64,000 nt of DNA from Salinispora vitiensis (GCF_000378825.1 NZ_KB900388.1:681947-745946), one strand, 5' to 3'. Counted from the stretch's first letter, positions 52,411 through 62,063 are shown. Notes: generated by a model not told the origin, from the sequence alone. Made by a program: numbers and translations.

Positions 52411-54099
52411 TCAAGTGGCGAGCAGCCGGTCGCGGACCTCCCGGCGCAGCACCTTCCCGATCTGGGAGCGGGGCAGGTCGTCAACCACCACCACCCGGCG
52501 CGGCACCTTGTACGCGGTCAACTGCTCCCGGCACCCGGCCCGGATGCCCGCCTCGTCGGTGGTGCAGTCGGCGTGCAGTACCACCACGGCGACAACCTCC
52601 TCGCCGCCGCTGGCGCCGGGCAGGCCGACCGCCGCGGCGTCGCGGATCCCCGGGATCTGCCGCAGCGCCTCCTCCACCTCGGACGGGTAGACGTTGAACC
52701 CACCAGTAATGATCAGTTCTTTGATCCGGTCAACGACCCGTACGAATCCGTCCGAGTTCATCTCCACGATGTCCCCGGTCCGAAGCCAACCGCCGGGCAG
52801 CAGCACCGCCGCGGTCTCCTCCGGCCGGCACCAGTAGCCGGCGAAGACCTGCGGCCCGTTGATCAGCAACTCGCCTGCCTCGCCGGGCGCGCGGTCCCGG
52901 GTCGGGTCCTCCGGGTCGACGATGCGGATGTTGGTGGCGGGGAACGGGATGCCCACCGTGCCGGGCTGCCGGGCCGTGGACACCGGATTCCCCAACGCCA
53001 CCGGGGAGGTCTCGGTCATCCCGTACCCCTCGACAAGCAGCCCGCCGGTCACCGACTCCCACAGGCCCACGGTGGCCGGGGGCAGCGACATCGCACCGGA
53101 GATGGCGTACCGGATGGAGGTCAGGTCGACCCCGCGCTCCCGGGCGGCGACGGCGAGCTTCTCGTAGATCGGCGGCACCGCCGGCAGGAATGTGGGCGGG
53201 CGGCGACGCATCGCCTGGAGGGTCTCGTCCACGTCGAAGCGGGGCAGCAGCACCAGGGTCGCACCGATGCTGACCGAGAAGGTCAGGCAGAGCGTCAGCC
53301 CGTAGGCGTGGAACAGCGGTAGTACGCCGTACACGGTCTCGGCGCCGTCGCGGAGTCCCGGCACCCACGCGCGGCCCTGCGCCGCGTTGGCGCGCAGGTT
53401 GCGGTGGGTGAGGATCGCTCCCTTCGGGGTGCCGGTGGTGCCGCCGGTGTACTGCAACAACGCGGTGTCGTCCGGCTCTGGCGCGGGATGGTCGGCGGCC
53501 AGCGGCCCGCTGCCGGCCAGCAGGCGTTCCCAGGCCAGGGTGCCCGGTGCGGGGGCGGTGATCGCGGCGCGGGCGGTGCGGGCTCGGGGCACCGGTAGCC
53601 GCAGCGCCCAGCGCTTGAGCGGGGGTAGGGCCGCGCTGAGGTCGACTGCGATGACCGTTTCGACCTTGGTGGCGCTGGCGGTGCGTTGCACCAGCGGCGC
53701 GACCTTGTTCCAGACCACAGCGACCCGGGCACCGTGGTCGGCGAGCTGGTGGGCGAGTTCCTGCTCGGTGTAGAGCGGGTTGTGCTCGACCACAATCGCA
53801 CCGAGTCTCAGCACCGCGTAGAAGGCCACCACGTGTTGCGGGCAGTTCGGCAGGATCAGTGCGACCCGGTCGCCTTGGCCGACGCCGAGGCGGCGTAGCG
53901 CCTCAGCCGCCCGGTCCACCTGGGCCGCCAGCTCTCGGTAGCTGGTGGTGGCGCCGAAGAAGTCCAGTGCGGTCCGGTCGCCGAACCGGTGAACGGCCAC
54001 TCGCAGCAGGTCGACCAGGGACTCGTCGGTCGGGGTGATGGTGGTCGGCACCCCCGGTGCGTAGCTACGAAGCCACGGCCGCTCGGCGCTCAGGTTCAT
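52411..54099 (-). CDS. fadD: long-chain fatty acid-CoA ligase (FadD family)
   Basis: This 562-residue ANL-superfamily enzyme has the ATP loop YTGGTTGTPKG, FHAYGLTLCL, the hinge GYGMTETSPVALG, GWLRTGDIVEMNSDGFVRVVDR (in parts) and the C-terminal catalytic lysine motif RSQIGKVLRREV. It activates fatty acids to acyl-CoA for beta-oxidation or lipid synthesis. GGGGAGGATGGCACC precedes the ATG at 54099. A 13-3-13 dyad at 54123-54151 covers the promoter region. The last codons are repeated in tandem downstream (52383-52408). Confidence 0.93.
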   Translation of the reverse strand: MNLSAERPWLRSYAPGVPTTITPTDESLVDLLRVAVHRFGDRTALDFFGATTSYRELAAQVDRAAEALRRLGVGQGDRVALILPNCPQHVVAFYAVLRLGAIVVEHNPLYTEQELAHQLADHGARVAVVWNKVAPLVQRTASATKVETVIAVDLSAALPPLKRWALRLPVPRARTARAAITAPAPGTLAWERLLAGSGPLAADHPAPEPDDTALLQYTGGTTGTPKGAILTHRNLRANAAQGRAWVPGLRDGAETVYGVLPLFHAYGLTLCLTFSVSIGATLVLLPRFDVDETLQAMRRRPPTFLPAVPPIYEKLAVAARERGVDLTSIRYAISGAMSLPPATVGLWESVTGGLLVEGYGMTETSPVALGNPVSTARQPGTVGIPFPATNIRIVDPEDPTRDRAPGEAGELLINGPQVFAGYWCRPEETAAVLLPGGWLRTGDIVEMNSDGFVRVVDRIKELIITGGFNVYPSEVEEALRQIPGIRDAAAVGLPGASGGEEVVAVVVLHADCTTDEAGIRAGCREQLTAYKVPRRVVVVDDLPRSQIGKVLRREVRDRLLAT

Positions 54100-54122
54100 G
54101 GTGCCATCCTCCCCACGTTCGT

Positions 54123-54151
54123 CTACCGGACCGTAACCTACGGTCTGGTAG
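54123..54151 (-). promoter_or_regulatory. TetR-type operator upstream of fadD
   Basis: CTACCGGACCGTA-ACC-TACGGTCTGGTAG is a dyad with 12 of 13 pairs matching. It lies 24 bases upstream of the fadD start and spans possible -10 boxes. The size and the CCGnACCG core are like operators of TetR-type fatty-acid regulators (FadR/FasR classes). No such regulator is adjacent, so the binder would be encoded elsewhere. Confidence 0.75.
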
Positions 54152-54201
54152 AAAACCCGGCGAGGTGCCTGTCACCGCACCGCCGATCGAGTGCCCCGTG
54201 G

Positions 54202-54378
54202 TCAGTGCCGTCGTTGCGATTGCCGGGTCATCTGGCGCACCTTGACCACCGCCATGATGATCACGATCACCAGCGCGATCGCACCGATAACCATCAGCCA
54301 TTGGGCCGCCTGCCAGAGCAGTCCCAGCAGGATGAGTGCGGCCGCGACGATGCCGATGACCCACAGTACTACCCGCAT
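54202..54378 (-). CDS. 58-residue two-helix membrane protein
   Basis: A short gene encodes a 58-residue protein with two hydrophobic helices (VVLWVIGIVAAALILLGLLW and LMVIGAIALVIVIIMAVV) and a basic tail (RQMTRQSQRRH). GGAGGTCGAC directly precedes the ATG at 54378, a near-ideal ribosome binding site, which supports a real gene. It lies between fadD and the TauE-like permease. I do not recognise the family; small hydrophobic partners of membrane enzymes look like this. Confidence 0.75.
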   Translation of the reverse strand: MRVVLWVIGIVAAALILLGLLWQAAQWLMVIGAIALVIVIIMAVVKVRQMTRQSQRRH

Positions 54379-54480
54379 GTCGACCTCCGTCCCGCCCCCG
54401 TTGGCGGGGGACGCTCCGCCGCCTTCCCGGCCTGGCCGACAACATGCCGGGCCGAAACCGGCGAGTTCCTGCCCGTGCGC

Positions 54481-55380
54481 TCAGCGCTCCGCCTGGTGAT
54501 CCGGTGCGCCGCGGTGCGCGGGCCCGGTCGTCCCAGCGGATCTGCGGCGGCGGCCGGCGACCAGCAGTGCCCCCGCCGCGAGGGCGCTGGCGAGGACGGC
54601 AACCAGGATCTTGTCCCGGCCGTCCCCGGGCACCTGCTGGACCAGCATGAACACGCCCGCGACCAGTACGAATCCGCCGAAGGTCCGACGGAGCACGACT
54701 TCCGGTACCCGGCCGGCCAGTCGGGCGCCGGCGAGGCTGCCGGCGACCGCGGCTGTGGTGACCGCGGCGGCCAGGCCCCAGTCGATGCTGACGCTGGACA
54801 GGAAGCCGGCCAGACCCGCGAACGACTTCATCGCTATGACCACCAGTGAGGTGCCGGCGGCGACCGACATCGGCAGGCCACCGAGGAGCGCGAGTGCGGG
54901 CACCACCAGGAAGCCGCCACCCGCGCCGACGATGCCGGTGACCAGGCCGACCACAACGCCGTCTAGGAGGACCCGCCGTACCGGGAGCTCTCGTGGCACC
55001 CTCGACCGGCCGGTGCCACGGCGACCACGGATCATCGCGGTCGCGGTGGCCAGCATCATCACTCCGAAGCCGGTGAGCAGGACCGCCGCCGGGACGAATG
55101 CGGCCAGCCGGCCGCCGACGTAGGCCCCGGCCATGCCGGCGACCCCGAAGAGCAGGCCGGTACGCCAGCGGATCCGTCCGGCGCGGGCGTGCGGTAGCAC
55201 GCCGACCGCGCTGGTCACGCCGACCACCAGCAGCGAGGTGGCGATCGCCTCCTTCGCCGGCAGGTCGGCGACGTAGACCAGCAGCGGTACGGCGAGGATG
55301 GAGCCGCCCCCGCCGAGTAGGCCGAGGCTGAGCCCGATCAGGACGGCCAGCCCGACGGTCAGGATGAGGCTGAGGGTCAC
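54481..55380 (-). CDS. TauE/SafE (TSUP) family sulfur-compound permease
   Basis: This 299-residue permease has about eight hydrophobic segments in two repeats, each opening with the Gly-rich TSUP motif (GLSLGLLGGGGSILAVPLLVY and GIVGAGGGFLVVPALALLGG). TSUP proteins move sulfite, sulfide or organosulfur anions. The GTG start at 55380 overlaps the stop of the persulfide dioxygenase gene (55377-55379), so they form one operon. This is the standard partner in sulfide/persulfide detoxification, exporting the sulfite made by the dioxygenase. Confidence 0.9.
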   Translation of the reverse strand: MTLSLILTVGLAVLIGLSLGLLGGGGSILAVPLLVYVADLPAKEAIATSLLVVGVTSAVGVLPHARAGRIRWRTGLLFGVAGMAGAYVGGRLAAFVPAAVLLTGFGVMMLATATAMIRGRRGTGRSRVPRELPVRRVLLDGVVVGLVTGIVGAGGGFLVVPALALLGGLPMSVAAGTSLVVIAMKSFAGLAGFLSSVSIDWGLAAAVTTAAVAGSLAGARLAGRVPEVVLRRTFGGFVLVAGVFMLVQQVPGDGRDKILVAVLASALAAGALLVAGRRRRSAGTTGPAHRGAPDHQAER

Positions 55381-56822
55381 GACCGCCGTCCGGTTGGCGC
55401 GTTGTCGTGGCGGGTGCGGGTGGCTTCCGCGCCGACCAGGGTGATTCCGGCCGCCTCGGCCGCTGCGAATCGGTCGTCGATGACGACCACGTCGCGGCCG
55501 GCGTTGGCCAACAGCGAACCGGCGGCGGTGGCCCGATAGCCGGAGCCGCAGTGCACCCAGACCGCACCGGTGGGCAGGTCGGCGAGACGCCGGGGAAGCT
55601 CGGACAGGGGCAGGTGTACGGCGCCAGCGATGTGCCCTGCGGCCCACTCGTTGGCCATTCGCACGTCGAGCACCACGTCGGGGGTGGGCAGCCCGGTGGG
55701 GAGCCGCCCGGTACGGGCGGCGGCCAGCGCGGCGAAGTCGGCCAGCGGTAGCTTCCGTAGCTGTTCGCGGTCGGCCGCCCACCGCTCGGCCTCGCCGGTG
55801 GCCTGGCCGGCTGGCCGGTCGATGCCGATGCGTACCAGTTCGCGCTGTGCCTCGGCGATCTGCGCGGAGGTCTCGGCGAGCAGGGTGACCGGTGTGCCCC
55901 AGCTGATGAGCCAGCCGAGCCAGGTGGACATCGCTCCGTCCAGTCCAAGGCTGACCGTACCGATCAGATGGGCGGCGGCGTACGCCCTGCGGTGCCGTAG
56001 GTCAACCACCCATTCCCCGGCGTTGACCCGCCGACGTAGCTCGGCGGCGTCGACGCGGGCAACCGGGGTGAGGTTCACCGGTGCCGGACCGTTGAGGTTG
56101 GTAAAGCCCGTATGGGCGTAGTAGGCCGGGTAGGCGTCCAACCCGGTGAGGGTTTCGGTGACGAAGTCGTCGGCGGCCAGCCGGAGCACCGGGTTAACCT
56201 CCTTCTCCCGGCCGATGGTCGATTCCGGGGCGTCGGTCTGGCTGGCGGAGCAGAAGCTGCCGAACCCGTGGGTCGGCCACACTTCGGCGCCGTCGGGCAG
56301 CAGGTCTGCCAGCCGCCGGGCGGAGCTGTGCTGGTGGTGGGCCAGTTCGTGGGCGTGTTGCTGGCCGAGCAGGTCGGTGCGGCCGGTGGTGCCGAAGAGG
56401 AGTGAGCCGCCGGTGAAGGCTCCCACTGGTTGCCAGTCGCCATCGTTCGCGTAGTCCAGGACGTAGGACAGGTGGTGGAAGGTATGGCCGGGGGTGGCGG
56501 TAACCCGTAGGCGCATCGTGTCGGAGACCAACAGGGTGTCGCCGTCGGTGACCGGCAGGCGTTCGAATTCGACCCGCTCGGCCGCGGCGACCAGGTAGTG
56601 GGCGCCGGTGACGCGAGCCAGATCGAGCCCGCCGGAGACGTAGTCGTTGTGAATGTGCGTCTCGACCACATGGGTGATGCGGACCCCCGCCGCTCCGGCC
56701 AGGTACAGGATTCGGTCGATGTCACGCTGTGGGTCAACGACGACCGCCACCTGACCGTCGGTGGCCAGGTAGCTGCGGTCGCCCAGGGATGAGGTCGCGA
56801 GGACCGACACGTTGAATGTCAC
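55377..56822 (-). CDS. persulfide dioxygenase fused to rhodanese domains
   Basis: This 481-residue protein has a metallo-beta-lactamase domain (1-250) with H56-x-H58-x-D60 (ETHIHNDYVSG), HTFHH near 113 and H in WPTHGFGSFC, as in glutathione/low-thiol persulfide dioxygenases. Two rhodanese domains follow. The first (about 265-345, VVDLRHRRAYAAAHL) lacks a catalytic Cys. The second (about 375-470) keeps it in VWVHCGSGYRAT. The enzyme should oxidise persulfides to sulfite while the rhodanese moves sulfane sulfur. It is led by a CstR-type operator at 56850-56865 and coupled to the permease. Confidence 0.92.
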   Translation of the reverse strand: MTFNVSVLATSSLGDRSYLATDGQVAVVVDPQRDIDRILYLAGAAGVRITHVVETHIHNDYVSGGLDLARVTGAHYLVAAAERVEFERLPVTDGDTLLVSDTMRLRVTATPGHTFHHLSYVLDYANDGDWQPVGAFTGGSLLFGTTGRTDLLGQQHAHELAHHQHSSARRLADLLPDGAEVWPTHGFGSFCSASQTDAPESTIGREKEVNPVLRLAADDFVTETLTGLDAYPAYYAHTGFTNLNGPAPVNLTPVARVDAAELRRRVNAGEWVVDLRHRRAYAAAHLIGTVSLGLDGAMSTWLGWLISWGTPVTLLAETSAQIAEAQRELVRIGIDRPAGQATGEAERWAADREQLRKLPLADFAALAAARTGRLPTGLPTPDVVLDVRMANEWAAGHIAGAVHLPLSELPRRLADLPTGAVWVHCGSGYRATAAGSLLANAGRDVVVIDDRFAAAEAAGITLVGAEATRTRHDNAPTGRRS

Positions 56823-56849
56823 CGTCGTGCTCCTTTCAGGGCAAAACCT

Positions 56850-56865
56850 ATACCCCCGGGGGTAT
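56850..56865 (-). promoter_or_regulatory. CstR/CsoR operator 1 (persulfide dioxygenase operon)
   Basis: ATACCCCCGGGGGTAT is a perfect 16-nt palindrome, 28 bases upstream of the dioxygenase start. The A/T-flanked C5G5 core is the known CsoR/CstR operator type. The same core lies before the cstR gene itself. Confidence 0.85.
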
Positions 56866-56953
56866 GCAGCGGTCAGGTGGATGTCTTTCGGTTGGCGTGC
56901 GGTTACCCCCTCCGATCGCCGGGATGCAGCTGGAGGGTTGGTTCTCGGTTGAC

Positions 56954-57428
<475 letters not shown>

Positions 57429-57470
57429 CGATCGGTCGCATGACGATCATCGGGCAGGGCGGCCAGTTGG

Positions 57471-58118
57471 TCAGCGGTCGCCGCTGCTCGCGCTGTCGAG
57501 GAGCTGGCGGAGGTGGGGCGAGTCGATGCTCTTCGCGCGGTACATCGCGGCGTCGGCCTGGTCCAACGCCTCGGAGAGCTGGGCGGGGCAGGTGACCGGC
57601 GCCAATCCGACGGAGGCGGTCACCCGCACGCTTGCGGAGTGCAGCCGGATTGGTGCGGCGAGGACATCGTGCAGCCGGCGGGTGGCGTGCTCAAGCCACC
57701 GCCGCTCGACCTCAGGGGCGGTGAGCAGCCCGGCGAATTCATCCCCGCCGAGTCGGGCGACCGGGTCGTCTCCCGCGAAGTCGGCGAGCCGCTGGGCGAC
57801 GTTGACCAGTACCTGGTCGCCGGCGGCGTGTCCGTACCGATCGTTGATCTGTTTGAAGTCGTCGAGATCGAGGACGACGGCGATCAGCGGTCGCCCGTCG
57901 GCTCGGGTCAGCAGGGCGGCGGCCAGCCGATGAAAGGCTCGCCGGTTGGGCAGGCCGGTGAGCGGGTCGTGGCTGGCCGCGTGGCGTTCGGCGGCGAGCT
58001 CGGCCTGGAGGAGGGCGATCTCCGTCTCGGCCTGCACCGCCCGGCGGTGCAGCTGCCAGGAGGAGATGAGGGCGCCCGCGGCGCAGACGCCGGATGCGAT
58101 CGTCAGCGGATCCGGCAT
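57471..58118 (-). CDS. GGDEF-domain diguanylate cyclase
   Basis: This 215-residue protein has one N-terminal hydrophobic helix (PLTIASGVCAAGALISSW), a short coiled linker (RRAVQAETEIALLQAELAAERHAA) and a GGDEF domain (about 55-215) with DPLTGLPNRRAF, DLDDFKQINDRYGHAAGD and an intact active-site RLGGDEFAGLL. It should make cyclic di-GMP at the membrane. No PAS or other sensor domain is present, so control may be through the coil or expression. The ATG at 58118 follows GGGAGGACTC. Confidence 0.9.
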   Translation of the reverse strand: MPDPLTIASGVCAAGALISSWQLHRRAVQAETEIALLQAELAAERHAASHDPLTGLPNRRAFHRLAAALLTRADGRPLIAVVLDLDDFKQINDRYGHAAGDQVLVNVAQRLADFAGDDPVARLGGDEFAGLLTAPEVERRWLEHATRRLHDVLAAPIRLHSASVRVTASVGLAPVTCPAQLSEALDQADAAMYRAKSIDSPHLRQLLDSASSGDR

Positions 58119-58352
58119 GAGTCCTCCCGTCATGCCGATGCCCCGGCATTGCCGACGGTCACCGACCCGTGTCTGCCCTGCTAGCCGCCCAGTAAAGGTG
58201 ACTTACGGTAAGCGGATCGACACCACTCCCGTCGGCTATCATGCTCGTTGTCCGATGCAGATGCAATAGCAGATGCACGTGCAGGAGCCTCTCTGTCCAC
58301 ACGTACCCGTCCGGGCTGCGGTGTGGACGGATGCATGACGAGAAGGGCGCAC

Positions 58353-58592
58353 ATGCAGCCGCTATCGAATGGCGTTCCCGCTCCCGAGCTGCCGCCGCTG
58401 CGGTGGCAGAAGAGCCGCCGTAGTAACCCCAGTGGCAACTGCGTCGAGCTGGCCGAGCTTCCGGATGGTGCGGGCATCGCCGTGCGCAACTCGCGGCATC
58501 CCGACGGCCCCGCTCTGATCTACACCGTGGACGAGATCGCGGCCTTCGTGCTCGGGGCCAGAGATGGTGACTTCGATCACTTGATCCACTGA
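58353..58592 (+). CDS. DUF397 protein
   Basis: This 79-residue protein has the DUF397 signature RWQKSRRSNPSGNCVELAELPDGAGIAVRNSRHPDGPALIYT (in parts), ending in a helix that starts EIAAFVLGARDGDFDHL. DUF397 proteins are small partners of XRE/DUF5753 regulators in actinomycetes, as in the BldB/WhiJ systems that control development and antibiotics. GAAGGG five bases before the ATG at 58353 fixes the start. The matching regulator begins 118 nt downstream on the same strand. Confidence 0.9.
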   Translation: MQPLSNGVPAPELPPLRWQKSRRSNPSGNCVELAELPDGAGIAVRNSRHPDGPALIYTVDEIAAFVLGARDGDFDHLIH

Positions 58593-58710
58593 TCGACTGA
58601 TCCGCGCCGCGCCGCCGGGACCAATTCCCCTCACCGATGGGCCATGGCATGCTGACCCGGCGACCGGGTCAGGTCCGGCCCGGGCGCGTCCAGCAAACGG
58701 AGGGGCGGCA

Positions 58711-59598
58711 GTGGCGACGATACCCGTTGAGGGGGGGTCATCGGCTGGCCCAACCGTCCTACGGATGATGCTCGGCGCGCAGCTGCGCCGGCTCCGCGAG
58801 TCCTGCGGGGTTACCCGGGAGGGCGCGGGCTGGGAGATTCGGGCCTCCGAGTCGAAGATCAGTAGAATGGAGCTGGGACGGGTCGGTTTCAAGGAACGCG
58901 ACGTCGCGGATCTCCTGACCCTCTACGGCATCACCGACCCAACGGAGCGGGACGCCCTGCTCGGCCTGGCCCGGGACGCGAACAGCCCCGGTTGGTGGCA
59001 CCGGTACGGGGACGTGCTGCCGTCCTGGTTCCAGGCCTACCTCGGGTTGGAGGCAGCGGCGACCCGGATCCGCACGTACGAGCTCCAGTTCGTGCCCGGC
59101 CTGCTCCAGACCGAGGAGTACGCCCGGGCGGTCGTGCTTCTCGGGCACAGCCGTGCCTCGTCGGCGGAGATCGACCGTCGGGTCACGCTGCGCATGCGGC
59201 GGCAACAGGTGCTGCACGGTGCGGAACCGCCACAGCTGTGGGCCGTGGTGGACGAAGCGGCCCTGCGCCGGCCGATCGGCGGCGCGGCGGTCATGCGGCA
59301 GCAGGTCTCGGCGCTGATCGAGGCGACCAGGCTGCCGAACGTGCGGCTCCAGGTCGTACCGTTCGCCGCCGGTGGGCACGCCGCCGCGGGCGGCGCCTTC
59401 ACCATCTTGCGCTTCAGTGACCAGGAACTGCCCGACGTGGTCTACATTGAGCAGCTCACCAGCGCCCTCTACCTCGACAAGCGGGAAGATCTGGAGTTCT
59501 ACGCGTTGGCGATGGAGCGGCTCTGCGTGGAGGCGGAGCCGCCAGAGCGTACGCCGGAACTGCTCGACCGGATCCTGGCCGAACTACCCTCGGGCTGA
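58711..59598 (+). CDS. XRE-family regulator with DUF5753 domain
   Basis: This 295-residue regulator has an N-terminal XRE HTH (LGAQLRRLRESCGVTREGAGWEIRASESKISRMELGRVGFK, in parts, residues 20-62) and a DUF5753 domain (about 105-290) with YELQFVPGLLQTEEYARAVV and RQQVSALIEATRLPNVRLQVVPF. It pairs with the DUF397 gene upstream, an arrangement repeated many times in Streptomyces and Micromonospora genomes. GGAGGGGCGGCA precedes the GTG start. Target genes are unknown. Confidence 0.92.
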   Translation: MATIPVEGGSSAGPTVLRMMLGAQLRRLRESCGVTREGAGWEIRASESKISRMELGRVGFKERDVADLLTLYGITDPTERDALLGLARDANSPGWWHRYGDVLPSWFQAYLGLEAAATRIRTYELQFVPGLLQTEEYARAVVLLGHSRASSAEIDRRVTLRMRRQQVLHGAEPPQLWAVVDEAALRRPIGGAAVMRQQVSALIEATRLPNVRLQVVPFAAGGHAAAGGAFTILRFSDQELPDVVYIEQLTSALYLDKREDLEFYALAMERLCVEAEPPERTPELLDRILAELPSG

Positions 59599-59684
59599 CT
59601 CGGCGCGGGCCCGCCTGATCTCGTCGTCCGGTCAGCGCCGACCGGCTGAGTGCGCTCTCAGGTGGAGTTCGTACCGTATAGCCC

Positions 59685-60485
59685 ATGCCTCGAACCGTGC
59701 ACGCCCTCCTCGCCGCCAGTACCAGCGTCAGCCAGGCCGAACCCCCTCAGGACGGCCTGGTCGGGCACGTGATCGGTCTGGTGGAGCGGCTGGGCGGGCC
59801 CGGCGCCGGCCTCGCCGTGGCGCTGGAGAACCTGTTCCCGCCGATCCCCAGCGAGGTGATCCTGCCCCTGGCCGGGTTCGTTGCCGGCCAGGGACGGATG
59901 AGCGTCATCAGCGCGATCTTCTGGACCACGTTGGGCTCGCTGGTGGGTGCGCTCGCGCTGTACTACATCGGTGCGGCATTGGGGCGGGACCGGATGCGAG
60001 CCATCGCCGCCCGGCTTCCGTTGGTGAAGCTGAGCGACGTCGACAAGACCGAAGAGTGGTTTCTCCGGCACGGCGTCAAAGCGGTGTTTTTCGGCCGGAT
60101 GATTCCGATCTTCCGAAGCATGATCTCGATCCCGGCCGGGGTGGAGCGGATGCCGGTGTGGACCTTCGTCGTCTACACCACAATGGGCAGTCTGATCTGG
60201 AATACCACCTTCGTCATGGCCGGTTACCTGCTCGGTGACAACTGGCATCTGGTCGAGGAGTACGCCGGGGTGCTCCAGAACATCGTCATCGTGGCCTGCG
60301 TGGCGGGGCTCGGCTGGTTCGTCGTCACCCGGCTCCGCCGGTCCCGGACAGCCGGGGGAGTGCAGCCCAACGGGCCGGAGGACGAGTTCCCCGCGTCGGT
60401 GCCGCCCGTCGATGGTGTCCCCGACCCGCAGGGCCGGGGAACCCTCTACCGGAGTAGCTGGTCCGAGGACACCACCGTGCGCTGA
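59685..60485 (+). CDS. DedA-family membrane protein
   Basis: This 266-residue protein has the DedA/SNARE-associated core: ENLFPPIPSEVILPLAGFVAGQG, GSLVGALALYYIGAALGRDR, FFGRMIPIFRSMISIPAGVERM and a C-terminal pair of helices (VVYTTMGSLIWNTTFVMAGY, NIVIVACVAGLGWFVVTRL). The E/D, GR-x-IP and R-x-x-x-PAG signatures are complete. DedA proteins are proton-coupled scramblases or flippases (undecaprenyl phosphate, phospholipids). Leaderless start: TACCGT at 59672-59677, seven bases before the ATG. The tail after residue 215 is hydrophilic and unique. Confidence 0.92.
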   Translation: MPRTVHALLAASTSVSQAEPPQDGLVGHVIGLVERLGGPGAGLAVALENLFPPIPSEVILPLAGFVAGQGRMSVISAIFWTTLGSLVGALALYYIGAALGRDRMRAIAARLPLVKLSDVDKTEEWFLRHGVKAVFFGRMIPIFRSMISIPAGVERMPVWTFVVYTTMGSLIWNTTFVMAGYLLGDNWHLVEEYAGVLQNIVIVACVAGLGWFVVTRLRRSRTAGGVQPNGPEDEFPASVPPVDGVPDPQGRGTLYRSSWSEDTTVR

Positions 60486-60508
60486 CGAGTCCGATCGGGA
60501 CCGGCGGG

Positions 60509-61945
60509 CTAGCCGAGGTCGATGGCGGGATAGAGGGGGAAACCGGTGAGCAGGTCGCTGGCCTGCTTGCCGACCCGGTCGGCGACGCCCGGGTCCAGCA
60601 CGTACTTCGCCTTCGACGGGGTGCCGTCGGCGTTCGTCCCGGGTGCGGTCCGGCTCAGGACGGTGTGGATCAGCTCGGCAGTGGCGTCCAGCTCGGCGGT
60701 GCCGAAGCCGCGGGTGGTCAACGCCGGCGTACCGACCCGGATCCCGGAGGTGTACCAGGCGCCGTTCGGGTCCTGCGGGATCGCGTTGCGGTTGGTGACG
60801 ATGCCCGAGTCGAGGAGCGCCTGCTCGGCCTGCCGGCCGGTGAGCCCGTACCCGGTCACGTCGATCAGCGCCAAGTGGTTGTCGGTCCCGCCGGTGACCA
60901 GCTTCGCGCCCCGACGCTGCAACCCGTCGGCCAGGGCCTGCGCGTTGGCGACGATCCGCCCGGCGTAGTCGACGAAGTCGGGACGCCGGGCCTCGGCGAG
61001 CGCGACCGCCTTGGCGGCCATCACCTGCGGCAGCGGGCCGCCGAGCACCATCGGGCAGCCCCGGTCGACCTGCGCGGCGAGCTCCGGACCGCAGAGCACC
61101 AGGCCGCCGCGGGGCCCACGCAGCGACTTGTGCGTGGTGGAGGTCACGATGTGCGCGTGCGGAACCGGGTCGAAGTCACCGGTGAAGACCTTGCCGGCGA
61201 CCAGCCCGGCGAAGTGGGCCATGTCCACCATGAAGGTGGCACCGACCGAGTCGGCGATCTCCCGCAGGATCCGGAAGTTGACCTTCCGGGGGTACGCCGA
61301 GTAGCCGCCGACGAGGATCAGCGGCTTGAACTCACGGGCGGCCTCGGCGACCCGGTCGTAGTCGATCAACCCGGTCTCCGGGTCGGTGCCGTAGCTGCGC
61401 TGGTCGAACATCTTGCCGGAGATGTTCGGCCGGAAGCCGTGGGTGAGGTGACCGCCCGCGTCCAGCGACATGCCCAGCATCCGCTGGTCGCCCAATTCCC
61501 GGCGCAGGGCGAACCAGTCGGCCTCGGTGAGGTCGTTGACATGTCGGGCCTGGGCGCGCTTGAGCGCGGGCGCCTCGACCCGGTCGGCGAGGACCGCCCA
61601 GAAGGCGACAAGGTTGGCGTCGATCCCCGAGTGCGGCTGCACGTAGGCGTACGGCGCTCCGAACAACTCCCGGGCGTGCTCGGCGGCGAGCGCCTCGACG
61701 GTGTCGACGTTCTGGCAGCCGGCGTAGAAGCGACGGCCGACCGTACCTTCGGCGTACTTGTCGCTGAACCAGTTGCCCATGGCCAGCAGCGTCGCGGGGG
61801 AGGCGTAGTTCTCGCTGGCGATCAGCTTGAGCGACTCACGCTGGTCGGCCAACTCGGCGCGGATGGCGGTGGCGACCCGCGGCTCGACGGCACCGATCAC
61901 CTCGAGCGCGCTGCGATAGGCGGTGGACTCGGCGTTACCCGACAT
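60509..61945 (-). CDS. glyA: serine hydroxymethyltransferase
   Basis: This 478-residue PLP enzyme converts serine and tetrahydrofolate to glycine and methylene-tetrahydrofolate. The PLP lysine is K273 in [13 protein letters not shown]. Other signatures are [27 protein letters not shown] and [14 protein letters not shown]. It is about 55 residues longer than typical GlyA owing to an insertion near residues 118-180, seen in one actinobacterial GlyA branch. AGGAGGTCAC precedes the ATG at 61945. A ZTP riboswitch lies in the leader (61983-62063), linking expression to folate stress. Confidence 0.95.
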   Translation of the reverse strand: MSGNAESTAYRSALEVIGAVEPRVATAIRAELADQRESLKLIASENYASPATLLAMGNWFSDKYAEGTVGRRFYAGCQNVDTVEALAAEHARELFGAPYAYVQPHSGIDANLVAFWAVLADRVEAPALKRAQARHVNDLTEADWFALRRELGDQRMLGMSLDAGGHLTHGFRPNISGKMFDQRSYGTDPETGLIDYDRVAEAAREFKPLILVGGYSAYPRKVNFRILREIADSVGATFMVDMAHFAGLVAGKVFTGDFDPVPHAHIVTSTTHKSLRGPRGGLVLCGPELAAQVDRGCPMVLGGPLPQVMAAKAVALAEARRPDFVDYAGRIVANAQALADGLQRRGAKLVTGGTDNHLALIDVTGYGLTGRQAEQALLDSGIVTNRNAIPQDPNGAWYTSGIRVGTPALTTRGFGTAELDATAELIHTVLSRTAPGTNADGTPSKAKYVLDPGVADRVGKQASDLLTGFPLYPAIDLG

Positions 61946-61982
61946 GTGACCTCCTGGTGAACGTTCCCGGTGGACGTGTGGA

Positions 61983-62063
61983 GGCCCAGGCGCTCGGCGT
62001 GCGTCCGTGTGGTGGGTCGTTCCCCGATGGTGCTCCATCCCAAATCGCGCCAGTCCCGACCCG
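61983..62063 (-). promoter_or_regulatory. ZTP (pfl) riboswitch in the glyA leader
   Basis: Read on the minus strand, the RNA contains, in order, the pfl-motif elements CGGGTCGGGACTGGCG, a small hairpin (GATGG-AGCA-CCATC), GGGGAACGACCC that closes the outer stem with GGGTCG, a linker, and the 3' pseudoknot element GCCGAGCGCCTGGGCC. These match the known ZTP aptamer, which senses ZTP/ZMP (AICAR) when 10-formyl-folate is low and turns on folate/purine genes such as glyA. A TAGGAT -10 at 62069-62074 places the transcript start at the aptamer's 5' end. The glyA ribosome site is 30 nt beyond the aptamer. Confidence 0.92.

Noticed and set aside
54065..55948. A 627-codon minus-strand frame across the permease and the small membrane gene
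   Set aside because: It is in a different frame from three well-supported genes and has no recognisable domain.
60665..61960. A 431-codon plus-strand frame opposite glyA
   Set aside because: Shadow frame; glyA is unmistakable on the minus strand.
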